From the NCBI GenBank assembly GCA_019359515.1, contig JAHHHC010000001.1, positions 310,001 through 374,000 of the forward strand: a DNA stretch of 64,000 nucleotides, written 5' to 3'. Both the position numbers and the translations under genes were made by a program. This DNA comes from Desmonostoc vinosum HA7617-LM4. Its GTDB lineage: Bacteria > Cyanobacteriota > Cyanobacteriia > Cyanobacteriales > Nostocaceae. Below the pieces are notes generated by a model that was given only the letters and a program-made list of their open reading frames with translations, did no database searches and was not told where the DNA came from. Positions 17,452 through 26,701 of the stretch are shown here, piece by piece; the first letter of the stretch is position 1; the number at the start of each line of letters is the position of its first letter.

Positions 17452-17595
17452 ATGATTCAGCATAAAGAACTAGCCAAACTCTACCACCAAAAACGAGATA
17501 CTATTTTAAGTATTCTCAATCAGGTAGAAATTCCCTATTTCCTTCTCAAAGAGTCTATTACGTCTTTGCAGATATTAAATTTATCAACTATCTAA
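17452..17595 (+). CDS. Possible small protein or gene fragment, 47 aa
   Basis: An ATG-started frame reads MIQHKELAKLYHQKRDTILS and ends at TAA 17595. The Lys/Gln-rich helical start looks protein-like, but I recognise no family and no ribosome-binding site. It may be the beginning of a larger lost gene. The rest of the 446-bp gap 17370-17815 contains repeat-like GACGCTCTTTGCGCC and nothing else clear. Confidence 0.3.
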   Translation: MIQHKELAKLYHQKRDTILSILNQVEIPYFLLKESITSLQILNLSTI

Positions 17596-17815
17596 TCAAA
17601 AATCTTGGTGTAATTGCAAGCAGCTGGCGATCGCCTCCTCAAACTGCTACCATCTCCACAAACTCTATTTTAACTCCGTCTCTTCTGTTGACGCTCTTTG
17701 CGCCTAAGAAAGCGGGAAGCCGCTTTGCGTCTAATGTGGTTAATTTCAACATCCCAAATTGTCCAACATGAAATATCCATAAAACCCTATTTACCATCAC
17801 TGGCAAGGAGTAAAT

Positions 17816-19201
17816 ATGACCACCTACGACAACATTTTGCAAGCAATTGGTAAAACTCCATTAGTCAGACTCACCAAAGTTACAGAAGATATCCACTCCA
17901 CCATTTATGCCAAAGTAGAATATCTAAATCCTGGCGGCAGTACCAAAGATAGAATTGCCCTCACCATGATTGAAGCAGCAGAAAAAGCCGGTCAACTGCA
18001 ACCAGGAGGCACAATTATTGAAGCCACCGCAGGTAATACAGGTGTAGGACTAGCACTAATTGCCGCAGTGAAAAAATATCGCTGCATCTTCGTCATGCCC
18101 GACAAAATGAGCCAGGATAAAATCAACCTGCTCAAAGCATATGGTGCAGAAGTAGTAGTTACTCCCACATCAGTAGCGCCTGACTCACCAGAAAGTTATA
18201 ACGGTGTAGCAGAAAGACTAGCCAAAGAAATACCAGGTGCTTACAGACCAAATCAATTTGAAAATCCCAATAATCCTTTAGCCCATTACTTAACAACCGG
18301 GCCAGAAATTTGGGCTGATAGTGATGGGAAAGTTGATGTTTTTGTTGCTGGAATGGGCACAGGTGGAACCATCTCGGGAGTTGCCAAATATCTTAAAGAA
18401 CAAAATCCCAATATCACAATTGTCGGCGCAGATCCCGAAGGTTCTATTCTTTCAGGAGACGCACCCAAGTCTTATAAAGTAGAGGGAATTGGTGAAGACT
18501 TTATTCCTAAAACATTTAATCGCCAATTAGTAGATGAAATGGTTCGGGTAAGTGATAAAGAATCTTTTAACATGGCTCGTCGTCTCGCACGAGAAGAAGG
18601 TTTATTAGTAGGAGGTTCTTGTGGCACAGCCGTAGCCGCAGCCTTGAAATATGCAGCTAGACTATCACAACCCAAAAATATTGTAGTGCTATTACCCGAC
18701 ACAGGAAGAAACTACATTAATAAAATTTACTCCGATGTTTGGATGCAAGAAAATGGCTTTTGGGAAGGTAAAACAGTCAAATCGACAAAAGTAAGTGAAA
18801 TTTTAGCTCAAAAAATTGATTTTCCTTCTCTTGTATCTGTTAGCCCTCGTGATACCTTAAGCCAAGCAACAATATTATTGCAAAAATTGAATATTTCACA
18901 ATTACCTGTAATTGATCATAACCAAGTTGTCGGCAGCATCAACGAAGCATCTTTAATGAAATTCCTTCACGATGGCATTAATTTTTCTAAGCAAGAAGTT
19001 TCAGCAGTTATGGGTAAACCGTTGCCAATTCTTGATGAAGAAGTTGATATTTCCGAAGCCTATCGAGTCCTTTTATCAGGAACAACAGGTATTATTATTA
19101 AACGACACGATATTCCCATTGGATTAATTACCAGAGCCGATTTAATTAGATATTGGATTAGTCAAACCCAGGAAGAATCAAGGGAAAACAATGGAATTTG
19201 A
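17816..19201 (+). CDS. Cystathionine beta-synthase
   Basis: 461 residues. PLP enzyme condensing homocysteine (or a Ser/Cys substrate) in transsulfuration. The PLP Lys is in NPGGSTKDRIA (about residue 44), the phosphate loop in EATAGNTGVGL, the conserved GMGTGGTISG and GGSCGTA follow, and two C-terminal CBS domains occupy about 335-455. AAGGAG lies 5 nt before the ATG. It overlaps the next gene by 11 bp, so the two are translationally coupled and form a reverse transsulfuration unit. Confidence 0.93.
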   Translation: MTTYDNILQAIGKTPLVRLTKVTEDIHSTIYAKVEYLNPGGSTKDRIALTMIEAAEKAGQLQPGGTIIEATAGNTGVGLALIAAVKKYRCIFVMPDKMSQDKINLLKAYGAEVVVTPTSVAPDSPESYNGVAERLAKEIPGAYRPNQFENPNNPLAHYLTTGPEIWADSDGKVDVFVAGMGTGGTISGVAKYLKEQNPNITIVGADPEGSILSGDAPKSYKVEGIGEDFIPKTFNRQLVDEMVRVSDKESFNMARRLAREEGLLVGGSCGTAVAAALKYAARLSQPKNIVVLLPDTGRNYINKIYSDVWMQENGFWEGKTVKSTKVSEILAQKIDFPSLVSVSPRDTLSQATILLQKLNISQLPVIDHNQVVGSINEASLMKFLHDGINFSKQEVSAVMGKPLPILDEEVDISEAYRVLLSGTTGIIIKRHDIPIGLITRADLIRYWISQTQEESRENNGI

Positions 19202-20327
19202 AACTAGAGCAATTCATGAAGGCCAGCAACCAGAACCGCAAACTGGGGCTGTGATTGTGCCGATTTATTTAACTTCAACCTATGAGCAAGCGGCGATAGG
19301 CCAGCATAAAGGTTATGAGTATTCTCGGACTGGAAACCCCACTCGCACAGCTTTAGAATCAGCTTTAGCTTCTCTTGAAAATGGAAAATTTGGTTTAGCA
19401 TTTGCCTCTGGCTTAGCAGCTACTACTACTGTTTTAAGTTTGCTAAAAACTAACGATCACATTGTTGCTGGCGATGATTTGTATGGCGGTACATATCGTT
19501 TACTAGAAAAGGTAGTGAAAAATTGGGGTGTAACGACTACCTATGTACATATTGATAATATTGCTGATTTTGAAACTGCTATTCAACCCAATACCAAGCT
19601 AATTTGGATTGAAACACCTACCAATCCATTGTTGAAAATAGTTGATATTGCAGCCTTAGCAAATCTTGCCCGGAAAAACAATCTTCTGCTAGTAGTTGAT
19701 AATACCTTTGCCAGTCCTTATTTCCAAAGACCATTAGAATTAGGCGCTGATATTGTAGTTCACAGTACCACTAAATATTTAGGTGGACATAGTGATGTAA
19801 TTGGCGGGGCAGTGATTACTTCTGATGAAGAAATATACAACCAACTGAAGTTTTATCAAAATGCCATCGGTGCGGTTCCAAGTCCTTTTGATAGTTGGTT
19901 AGTGCTGCGAGGTATTAAAACATTAGCTGTGAGAATGCGCGAACATGAAAAAAATGCTTTATTGTTAGCGAAATTTTTAGAAAAACATCCCAAAGTTGAG
20001 CGAATTTATTATCCAGGTTTGCCTAGTTACGAACAGCATCAACTAGCAAAAGAGCAAATGTCTGGTTTTGGCGGGATGATTAGTTTGGAATTAAAAGGTG
20101 GTTTTGCAGAAGTAGAAAGATTCGTTTCTCGACTGAAGTTGTTTTTATTAGCAGAAAGTTTAGGAGGGGTAGAGTCGCTACTTTGCTATCCAGCAAAAAT
20201 GACTCACGGTTCTCTACCAGAAGCTGAAAGACTCAAGCGCGGTATTCAAGATAACTTAGTGAGGCTTTCGGTGGGTATTGAGCATTTCAGAGATTTGCAA
20301 GCTGATTTGGAAAGTGCTTTGGGTTGA
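19191..20327 (+). CDS. Cystathionine gamma-lyase / gamma-synthase family PLP enzyme
   Basis: 378 residues of the Cys/Met metabolism PLP family. The PLP Lys is in VHSTTKYLGGHSD (about residue 198); EYSRTGNPTR and the C-terminal MTHGSLPEAER/VRLSVGIE are diagnostic. Gamma-lyase and gamma-synthase cannot be told apart reliably by eye; coupling to cystathionine beta-synthase by an 11-bp overlap supports gamma-lyase, producing cysteine from homocysteine. Confidence 0.92.
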   Translation: MEFETRAIHEGQQPEPQTGAVIVPIYLTSTYEQAAIGQHKGYEYSRTGNPTRTALESALASLENGKFGLAFASGLAATTTVLSLLKTNDHIVAGDDLYGGTYRLLEKVVKNWGVTTTYVHIDNIADFETAIQPNTKLIWIETPTNPLLKIVDIAALANLARKNNLLLVVDNTFASPYFQRPLELGADIVVHSTTKYLGGHSDVIGGAVITSDEEIYNQLKFYQNAIGAVPSPFDSWLVLRGIKTLAVRMREHEKNALLLAKFLEKHPKVERIYYPGLPSYEQHQLAKEQMSGFGGMISLELKGGFAEVERFVSRLKLFLLAESLGGVESLLCYPAKMTHGSLPEAERLKRGIQDNLVRLSVGIEHFRDLQADLESALG

Positions 20328-20380
20328 TAATGGGGAATGGAAGGGGACGTTTAAATAATTCGTAATTCGTAATTCGTAAT

Positions 20381-20483
20381 TAAGCTAAAAAACATCTAAA
20401 TTACATAATCAAATTAAATAAAACTCTTGTGGGGTGGGCATCTTGCCCGCCCTAATTATGCAAGTTATATGTGGAACAGCTTA
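20381..20483. repeat. 103-bp repeat, family B, copy 1
   Basis: The 103 bp occur, as far as I can read without mismatch, inverted at 36480-36582. Ends are TAAGCT...AGCTTA (6-bp inverted), the centre has the hairpin GGGCATCTTGCCC shared with family A. It is intergenic here, downstream of the transsulfuration operon. MITE-like; TA at the ends may be target-site duplication. Confidence 0.85.
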
Positions 20484-20560
20484 ATAAGAGTGTCATTTGT
20501 TATCGCGCCGACGTAACGCACCCTTGTTATGATGTGTCTCATTAATTCTGAGAGGTTGCT

Positions 20561-20623
20561 AAATCCCCGACTTTTTGTAGACACCCAGAGGGTGGCTTCC
20601 CACAGGGTAAAAGTCGGGGATTT
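20561..20623. repeat. Long hairpin, terminator-like or mobile repeat
   Basis: AAATCCCCGACTTTT (20561-20575) pairs perfectly with AAAAGTCGGGGATTT (20609-20623) around a 33-nt loop that itself has CCACAGGG/ACCCAGAGGGTGG pairing. It lies between two convergent units and could terminate both; the sequence is also of the kind dispersed in Nostoc genomes. Confidence 0.55.
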
Positions 20624-20669
20624 GACTACCGCTAATCACTCAAGTCGGTAGTTCACTCCCAAGAAGAAA

Positions 20670-20993
20670 TTACGAAGCTAATGCTACTTCTACTAATTGT
20701 TGTAATTCACCTTTTTGGTACAGTTCAATTAAGATGTCTGAGCCGCCAATGAATTGACCATCAATATAAACTTGGGGAATTGTCGGCCAGTTGGAATATT
20801 CTTTGATTCCTTGACGGATGTCATGGTCTGAAAGAACATCAACAGTTTCAAAAGGAACTCCCAATGTATTAAGAATCTGCACAACGTTGTTAGAAAAACC
20901 ACATTGGGGCATCAATTTGTTTCCCTTCATGAAAACCAAAATTTTGTTCTGTTGTACCAAGTTGTCAATTTTTTCTTTGAGTTCTGGTGTCAT
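20670..20993 (-). CDS. grxD: CGFS monothiol glutaredoxin (Grx4 family)
   Basis: 107 residues. [2Fe-2S]-binding glutaredoxin involved in iron-sulfur trafficking. Motifs: VFMKGNKLMPQCGFS with active site CGFS at about 31-34, WPTIPQVYIDGQFIGG (cis-Pro and GSH-binding), length as expected for single-domain Grx4. Start ATG 20993. bolA lies upstream on the same strand; Grx4 and BolA proteins form known Fe-S bridged complexes. Confidence 0.95.
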   Translation of the reverse strand: MTPELKEKIDNLVQQNKILVFMKGNKLMPQCGFSNNVVQILNTLGVPFETVDVLSDHDIRQGIKEYSNWPTIPQVYIDGQFIGGSDILIELYQKGELQQLVEVALAS

Positions 20994-21256
20994 GGTATTT
21001 TTTTCCTATGTTGCTAATAGTCAAGAGTCAATGGTCGATAGCAAATAAGTAGAAGGACTAAATTAAACCTCACTTCGATTGTCGGGTTTCGACTCCGCTC
21101 AACCCTCGTCTTCTCAAAAAGAAGAGCATTGAGCGTACCCTTCTCCTTTGGAGACGCTAACGCGAACGGAAAGCTAGCTACGCGTAGCGTCTCTGATAAA
21201 AGAAGTCGCGCAGGCGTTTTATAAATAATTGTGTCCACCTACTTAACTAGACACTA

Positions 21257-21520
21257 TCAACTTGATGAAGCGGCTGTTGCTTGCCACGCTTCGGGGGTAT
21301 ATGTTTTTAATGCTAGGGCATGAATCGCTTCTGTTGACATAGCTTGCTGCAACGCACCATAAACTAACTGATGCTGTTGCACCAGTCCCTTACCTGCAAA
21401 GCGCGATGAAACTACTGTCACCTGATAATGGTCACCGCCACCTGTCAAGTCTTGCACCTGAACCTGAGCGTCTGGCAGTTCTGCTTTGATCATTACCTCA
21501 ACCTGCTGCGGACTAATCAT
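21257..21520 (-). CDS. bolA: BolA family protein
   Basis: 87 residues from ATG 21520, with AGGA 6 nt upstream; the frame open to 21604 has no support. Class II-like BolA fold: [45 protein letters not shown] (conserved His) and [14 protein letters not shown]. Acts with CGFS glutaredoxins in Fe-S assembly. The 263-bp gap to grxD carries a GAGACGCTACGCG-type repeat (about 21140-21200), so they may be separate units. Confidence 0.93.
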   Translation of the reverse strand: MISPQQVEVMIKAELPDAQVQVQDLTGGGDHYQVTVVSSRFAGKGLVQQHQLVYGALQQAMSTEAIHALALKTYTPEAWQATAASSS

Positions 21521-21672
21521 CGCAATTCCTGAAAAACTTACTTTTATATTATTAACAGATATAGATATGCAGTAGTTGCCTCTGCCAATTTTTGATTTTG
21601 GCAAGGCTGTGGGGGAGATGAGGGAGATGAGGGAGATGAGGGAGCAAATAAATAATGACCCTTGACTCTACC

Positions 21673-22278
21673 CTATTTTGGATTTGAGGAAGATGAGCTA
21701 CCGCCTTGTCTAGGATAGGGGGAATCTACAAAACCTAACTCGAATAATTGTTGATAAGCTTTTTTGCCTAAATCGCGTGTGGGGTTTTGACTTTTAATAA
21801 TTTGAATTAACAAGGGTACGGCTAATTCTGGTTGATTTTGTTTCCGATGTACTAATGCTAATTGATAGGTGGCCTCATCTCGTTTTTGAGCAGTTAATAA
21901 GGCTTTTTGACGTTGGGAATCTGACACTCTAACGTCAATTCCTGAAAAACTAGAGTTTAATTCTTGATAAAAATTAGACAATTGATTATAAACTTGACGC
22001 GCTTCTTGCAATTTCTTAGCAGCTACAGCATAGTTTTGAGAAGAAACAGCTTGTTCTGCTTCTTTCATGAGTCGATCGCCACCTTCAATGCTCAAAAGGC
22101 TGTTATTTTGAGTTACAGGGCGGAGATTGTTAGGACTATTGGGATCAATAGGTTTTTGTTGGCTGGTAGTGCCTGGTAGCTGTGATACCTGAGCATTAAC
22201 AGGTAATAGCAGACTAAGGGCTGCTATGACTGATAAGGAAGTGAAGCGCATCAAGGTAACAGCGGCAGCAATTTTCAT
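21673..22278 (-). CDS. Conserved cyanobacterial secreted protein with helical repeats
   Basis: 201 residues. Signal peptide MKIAAAVTLMRFTSLSVIAA...NAQ (cleavage after about residue 29). Then a low-complexity linker and a helical part (EAEQAVSSQNYAVAAKKLQEA, YQLALVHRKQNQPELAVPLL) that resembles two or three degenerate TPRs, and a Ser-rich tail. I know of no assigned function. ATG 22278. Upstream of bolA, same strand; a short GGAGATGAG tandem repeat lies at about 21613-21645 between them. Confidence 0.7.
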   Translation of the reverse strand: MKIAAAVTLMRFTSLSVIAALSLLLPVNAQVSQLPGTTSQQKPIDPNSPNNLRPVTQNNSLLSIEGGDRLMKEAEQAVSSQNYAVAAKKLQEARQVYNQLSNFYQELNSSFSGIDVRVSDSQRQKALLTAQKRDEATYQLALVHRKQNQPELAVPLLIQIIKSQNPTRDLGKKAYQQLFELGFVDSPYPRQGGSSSSSNPK

Positions 22279-22446
22279 GGGATGAATTAGTACGAGAACA
22301 GTACAAAAACGGAAGAGAAACTTCGGGTATCTTAACTCTGTTTTTGCCTTATATAAAGCAAAGTTACATTCTGAGTTTCTTTGATTTAGACTGAAAATCG
22401 GTTGAATTGAGTTCCCTTTGCCCCTGTATTAACTAAAATCGTCTTT

Positions 22447-24543
22447 ATGAGCGATCGCATCAATTTCTCTGATTCTCCAACCACAGGTGTACCAGCAAGC
22501 AGTTTGGGAGTAATTCTACAACGTGGTGGTGAAGAGTTAATTCTAGACAAGGTTTTAGACGGCTTCACCGCCCGTGTGATCCCCGATTTTCCTCCTCAAC
22601 AATTATCTCAGCTTAGCTGGGGTATTTGGCAATGCAGTATTCCCAAAGCCAGGTTGGAACTGTTCAAGGTTGCACCCAACCAACTAGAAACGGCGATGTC
22701 CCAAGCACGGGCTGACCAAAATGTCCTTTTTGCCAGCCATGTTTACAAAATTAAAGATAATCCAGGGACTTTCGTTTATTTAAATGACCAAATTACGATT
22801 CAGTTTGCCTCTGGGGTAGATGCTGCTAAAATTACTGCCATCGCCACCACGTTTAACCTAATTCAAGACAAACCAGTCTTGGGTATTCCCAATACTTTTG
22901 TATTTTTAGTCAGCAAACAAGCAACAGAAAATCCCATCAAAATCACTAACCATTTGCAAGGACTATCTGAGGTTTTAGCCGCTGAGCCTAACATCCTAGT
23001 GCAAAGCGAACCACATTACAAACCCCGCGATCCTCTTTATTCCCAGCAATGGTATCTCAATCACAACGGTGGTAATCAGTTGGCAGTGGGTTCCCATATT
23101 TCTGTAGAAAAAGCTTGGGATATCACTCGCGGTAAGCGTTCTGTAATTGTGGCTGTGGTAGATGATTCTTTTGATTTGAACCATCCAGATTTTCAAGGTA
23201 ACGGCAAAATTGTCGCCCCTAGAGATTTGAAGGAGAATGACTTTTTACCTTTGTCTGCCGAAAAGGAACCCAGCCACGGTACAGCTTGTGCGGGGATAGC
23301 GCTGGCTGAAGAAAATGGTGCGGGAATTGTAGGAGTGGCCCCCGGTTGTGCTTTGATGCCCATTCGCACTACGGGGTTTTTAGATGACGAATCGATTGAA
23401 GATATTTTCAACTGGACTATTGAAAAGGGCGCTAGTGTGATTTCTTGCAGTTGGGGAGCTTCGGCTGTGTATTTCCCCTTGTCTTTACGTCAAAAGGCTG
23501 CCATCACTCGCGCTGCCACCAAAGGGCGTAATGGCAAAGGTTGTGTAATTGTGTTTGCTGCGGGAAATGCCAACCGTCCCATTAACGGTAAGGTGAATGA
23601 GAAAAACTGGCCAAAAAATATTTTACAAGGAAATACGGAATGGTTGAGTGGTTTTTCCTTACATCCAGATGTAATTGCTGTCGCTGCTGCCACTAGCTTA
23701 AATAAGAAGGCTGCTTACAGTAATTGGGGGACTAATATTTCCGTATGTGCCCCTAGTAACAATGCTCCACCGGGAATGTGGTTTGAGGAAACGGGTTTTG
23801 TAAATACACAACCTGCGATCGCCACCTCTCTTGTAGGATTGGGAATGTTGACCACCGACCAAGTAGGGGCCGCTGGCTACGATCCTGGCAACTTCACCAA
23901 CAACTTCGGCGGTACTTCTAGTGCCACTCCCGTAGTCGCGGGTGTAGCAGCCCTAATATTGTCAGCAAACCCTGACTTAAGTGCCCAACAAGTCAAACGA
24001 ATTTTACAAGAAACTGCTGATAAGATTGTTGACTCTGACCCCGATCCGCAGCTAGGTTTACGAGAAGGTACTTACAATGCTAGTGGTCATAGTCAGTGGT
24101 TTGGCTATGGCAAAGTGAACGCAGCTAGGGCAGTACAAGCAGCACAGCAAACATTGACGCCAGCAGCAGTTACTAGTAAACAAGTCCAGGGAGCGAATAA
24201 AAACTCAGTAGCGATTCCCGATCATGATAGACAAGGGGTAAAAAGTGCGATCGCGATCGCCGAGGCTAGTACAATCAAGGACATTCAGGTAATAGTCAGC
24301 ATCACCCATGATTTTCTAGGCGATTTAGAAGTATACCTAATTGCCCCCAATAATCAAACAGTTTTGTTACAAAGCCGCACCTTGGGACGCCGCACCAACT
24401 TACAAACAACTTACGCATTGCGATCGCACCCACCCCTTAAGCAGTTATTATCACAATCAACAAAAGGAAACTGGTACTTGTGGGTAATTGATTATGCACA
24501 GCAGGATGTCGGGAAATTGAATTATTGGGAATTGATTATATGA
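22447..24543 (+). CDS. prcA: Subtilase (S8) with P-domain, PrcA-type calcium-dependent protease
   Basis: 698 residues. Catalytic triad Asp239 (AVVDDSFDLNHPDF), His277 (PSHGTACAG), Ser491 (GGTSSATPVVAG), oxyanion Asn in AAGNAN. A C-terminal P/homoB domain (about 600-698; GDLEVYLIAPNNQTVLL, GNWYLWVID) follows. This architecture matches the calcium-dependent protease PrcA of Anabaena variabilis, associated with heterocyst development in older work; assignment is by architecture and resemblance. No signal peptide is visible. Start ATG 22447. The 3' end abuts the CAST remnant after 112 bp. Confidence 0.88.
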   Translation: MSDRINFSDSPTTGVPASSLGVILQRGGEELILDKVLDGFTARVIPDFPPQQLSQLSWGIWQCSIPKARLELFKVAPNQLETAMSQARADQNVLFASHVYKIKDNPGTFVYLNDQITIQFASGVDAAKITAIATTFNLIQDKPVLGIPNTFVFLVSKQATENPIKITNHLQGLSEVLAAEPNILVQSEPHYKPRDPLYSQQWYLNHNGGNQLAVGSHISVEKAWDITRGKRSVIVAVVDDSFDLNHPDFQGNGKIVAPRDLKENDFLPLSAEKEPSHGTACAGIALAEENGAGIVGVAPGCALMPIRTTGFLDDESIEDIFNWTIEKGASVISCSWGASAVYFPLSLRQKAAITRAATKGRNGKGCVIVFAAGNANRPINGKVNEKNWPKNILQGNTEWLSGFSLHPDVIAVAAATSLNKKAAYSNWGTNISVCAPSNNAPPGMWFEETGFVNTQPAIATSLVGLGMLTTDQVGAAGYDPGNFTNNFGGTSSATPVVAGVAALILSANPDLSAQQVKRILQETADKIVDSDPDPQLGLREGTYNASGHSQWFGYGKVNAARAVQAAQQTLTPAAVTSKQVQGANKNSVAIPDHDRQGVKSAIAIAEASTIKDIQVIVSITHDFLGDLEVYLIAPNNQTVLLQSRTLGRRTNLQTTYALRSHPPLKQLLSQSTKGNWYLWVIDYAQQDVGKLNYWELII

Positions 24544-24583
24544 AGCAACTAGGGGCAATGAAGCGTCAGAAATTTACTTTACA

Positions 24584-24606
24584 GGGCTGGATGTAGAAAC
24601 CAGCCC
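24584..24606. terminator. Hairpin downstream of prcA
   Basis: GGGCTGG (24584-24590) and CCAGCCC (24600-24606) form a perfect 7-bp stem with a 9-nt loop 40 bp after the prcA stop. No T-run follows, so it is only a weak terminator candidate; a further GGGCTGG lies at 24620-24626. Confidence 0.35.
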
Positions 24607-24655
24607 ACGGGCGAAGTAAGGGCTGGTAGTTCATTCTGTCACCGACGAAAAATAA

Positions 24656-24703
24656 TGTACAGTGACTAATTATCTGTCGTCGTGACAAATTATTGTCATG
24701 TGT
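24656..24703 (+). repeat. CAST left end with two TnsB-type sites
   Basis: Terminal TGTACA followed by GTGACTAATTATCTGTCG (about 24662-24679) and GTGACAAATTATTGTCAT (about 24682-24699), two tandem sites of the kind bound by TnsB. Just outside, at 24636-24657, CTGTCACCGACGAAAAATAAT resembles the inner part of a right end (one substitution over the shared stretch), as if another element end abuts. Confidence 0.8.
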
Positions 24704-24893
24704 ATCAGTGCGAACTGTGCAGCGACTGGTTAAAAAGTGGGAGCAAGATGGCCTTTTTATTATAGAACCCTATCCAGGGGAAAGCCTTTGGCAAAGCATC
24801 AGAAGGGTTAGTAGACTCACCAGAAAAAGTTTGAAATTAACCAAGTCTCCAGGTAAATTTTTCTGGTTGCCCAAAAAATTTGTGCGATCATAA
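24693..24893 (+). pseudogene. tnsB: TnsB transposase remnant (helix-turn-helix only)
   Basis: The frame reads VSVRTVQRLVKKWEQDGL, nearly identical to the N-terminal HTH of CAST TnsB (VSLRTVQRLVKNWEQDGL in ShTnsB, from memory). The start of the protein upstream has been deleted into the left end, and after DGL the sequence diverges (FIIEPYPGESLWQSIRR) and stops at 24893. No DDE catalytic domain remains. It lies directly inside the left end, the normal place of tnsB. Confidence 0.75.
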
Positions 24894-24941
24894 GCAAGAT
24901 TGTTGCTACTGTTGATATCACATAGGTTAGTATAACTCGTC

Positions 24942-26324
24942 CTAACGCCACTTACGTTTGGCAACCCACCAAAAAAAGGCGGTAGCTAGAAAACTCCACA
25001 GCAAGGATGATACTAGGGGATGAACTGGGTACTTGAAATTTATGATCCCTGGTGCGAAGGGTTTATCTATGTGTTGGGTGACAACACCAGAAACTATTGC
25101 ACCGCCACCAAAGGCTATACCTAATACTTGAATGGTGTTTTCTAAAGAGCGATCGCGCTCTGCTTGTTCTGTTTCTACTATACCCCGAATAGTATCAACT
25201 AATTGTCCAAATATTTCTTTACCTGGAGCAAGATAGTTAATATCTGTTTGAATTTGTTCTTGCCATTTTTGACATTCTTTGTTGAAAAAATATTCCCAGA
25301 ATTGGGGAATATTGCCGTTATTAATGGCTTTAATATTATCTAAGCAGGTTTTGTAATTAGTAATATTAGTAGTAATTGCTGTGTAGTGGGTTTCTAAATC
25401 TTGACAGCATCTAGTGTAGTCTAAGTTTGTTTGCGGAACTTGGGATATTAAGCTTTTTAATGCAGATAATTTTGGTTGATTTGCAGTTATTAGATTGTTA
25501 AATATTTGGATTTTATTTTCTAAATCGCTGTAAATTTTTCTCCCTTCTCCATAGCGTTGACGCGCTAGTTGATAAATATAAAGGATTTTATGATAGCTCC
25601 AAAATAAATCTCGCAACCAGTTATAAGCTGATTCTGCAAGCGTTCCTGTTGTTGCTTGACTATTATTAATGACTATTAAAATTTGACACTGTTTAGCAGG
25701 GTTATTTGGTGCATTGGTGTCAAGTGCTTGGTATTCAAATAATAAACTCTCAAACAATTCTCCCTTGTGTATTAATGTGGGAGAATTTAAGTTAGTTCCT
25801 GATACTAAGGCTATGGCAATTTTTTGTGCTAAAGTGTCACAATCTTCACTGGGTTCTACTTCTCCATAAACCGATAATGTTTGTCCTAATGATGCTTGAA
25901 TATTAGCGGGTAATAAAGATTGGGGTTGAAAATGTTGCAGTTGGGGGATGTCTATTTCGGTGTTTGGTAATTCGGGAGATAAGGTTAAATCAACGGCGTA
26001 GGTGTCGTTAAGTAAGAATGGCTGAAGATTAGCGTTAATGTTAAATCCGGCTGGGGTGGGGAGACTACCTAAGTCTAAATCTTTTCCGGAAATGCTTAAC
26101 CATTCAGTTTTGATGGCTATTTCTTGCTGGGGTGTGTATACACCATGATGATAAGAAACTAGTTTTGAGCGCAAATCTTTTAAGCCAGGAAAGGTAAGGT
26201 TATTCTCTCCCAGTTTCACCAAATTGTCCCATAATAAATGAGCATCTGCCACAACTTCATCAGGAAGATGGGTGAGGGTGTGGCGGAGATGAAAAGCGTA
26301 GAGGCTGAGGCTAAAATTCTTCAC
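24942..26324 (-). CDS. Unknown membrane protein, third gene of CHAT operon (CAST cargo)
   Basis: 460 residues, no family recognised. N-terminal soluble part (LRHTLTHLPDEVVADAHLLW...), a middle that reads like an alpha/beta domain (LVSGTNLNSPTLIHKGELFES, QCQILIVINNSQ), a long helical stretch (about 240-400, coiled-coil potential), and two C-terminal transmembrane segments (about 405-425 and 438-456) ending in AKRKWR. ATG 26324 overlaps the stop of the upstream 125-aa gene by 4 bp. Being coupled to a CHAT protease, it could be a protease-controlled membrane effector; that is inference. Confidence 0.6.
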   Translation of the reverse strand: MKNFSLSLYAFHLRHTLTHLPDEVVADAHLLWDNLVKLGENNLTFPGLKDLRSKLVSYHHGVYTPQQEIAIKTEWLSISGKDLDLGSLPTPAGFNINANLQPFLLNDTYAVDLTLSPELPNTEIDIPQLQHFQPQSLLPANIQASLGQTLSVYGEVEPSEDCDTLAQKIAIALVSGTNLNSPTLIHKGELFESLLFEYQALDTNAPNNPAKQCQILIVINNSQATTGTLAESAYNWLRDLFWSYHKILYIYQLARQRYGEGRKIYSDLENKIQIFNNLITANQPKLSALKSLISQVPQTNLDYTRCCQDLETHYTAITTNITNYKTCLDNIKAINNGNIPQFWEYFFNKECQKWQEQIQTDINYLAPGKEIFGQLVDTIRGIVETEQAERDRSLENTIQVLGIAFGGGAIVSGVVTQHIDKPFAPGIINFKYPVHPLVSSLLWSFLATAFFWWVAKRKWR

Positions 26325-26698
26325 TGTGTTGGTTGAGATTTTTGCTTATCTGATAAAGGCGCGTTGATTTTAATAGCATTGTCTAACAATTCTTTTGATG
26401 ATGGGCTGGGTTTATCTGGTGGTGTCTGTGATGTACTCTTAGCTATCCCTAAGTTTTTACCTACATCAATAGAAGATTCAGCAGTGATTATTTCGAGGTT
26501 TTGTTCGTAAGCTGTTAACAGTTGACTGCGAGATGCTGTTTGTAACCACTCTTCTAATATTTCGGCAATTTCTTCATCGTCATCTTCTGGGAAATTGCTA
26601 CGTATTTGCTGTAATTCTTCCCAGTCTGCTAGAGAAATTAACTGTGATTGTGAATTAAGTATTTGAATAAAGGCTTGGATGCTATTTTGAGATGACAT
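26321..26698 (-). CDS. Small acidic unknown protein, second gene of CHAT operon
   Basis: 125 residues, no family recognised. Helical N-terminal half with FPEDDDEEIAEILEEWLQT, then a Pro/Ser-rich, probably disordered tail. Starts 3 bp after the CHAT gene stop and overlaps the next gene by 4 bp (ATGA), so three genes are translationally coupled. Small partners of CHAT proteases can be adaptors or cleavage substrates; nothing in the sequence decides this. Confidence 0.6.
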   Translation of the reverse strand: MSSQNSIQAFIQILNSQSQLISLADWEELQQIRSNFPEDDDEEIAEILEEWLQTASRSQLLTAYEQNLEIITAESSIDVGKNLGIAKSTSQTPPDKPSPSSKELLDNAIKINAPLSDKQKSQPTQ

Positions 26699-26701
26699 TT
26701 G

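Noticed and set aside
21014-21238. 74-codon minus-strand frame between grxD and bolA
   Set aside because: It is made of GAGACGCTACGCG-type and other dispersed repeats with no protein-like conservation.
24584-24640. CAST crRNA or tracrRNA piece upstream of the left end
   Set aside because: GGGCTGG/CCAGCCC hairpin and GGGCTGGTAGTTCATT do not match V-K repeat or tracr features that I can recall; treated as terminator-like.
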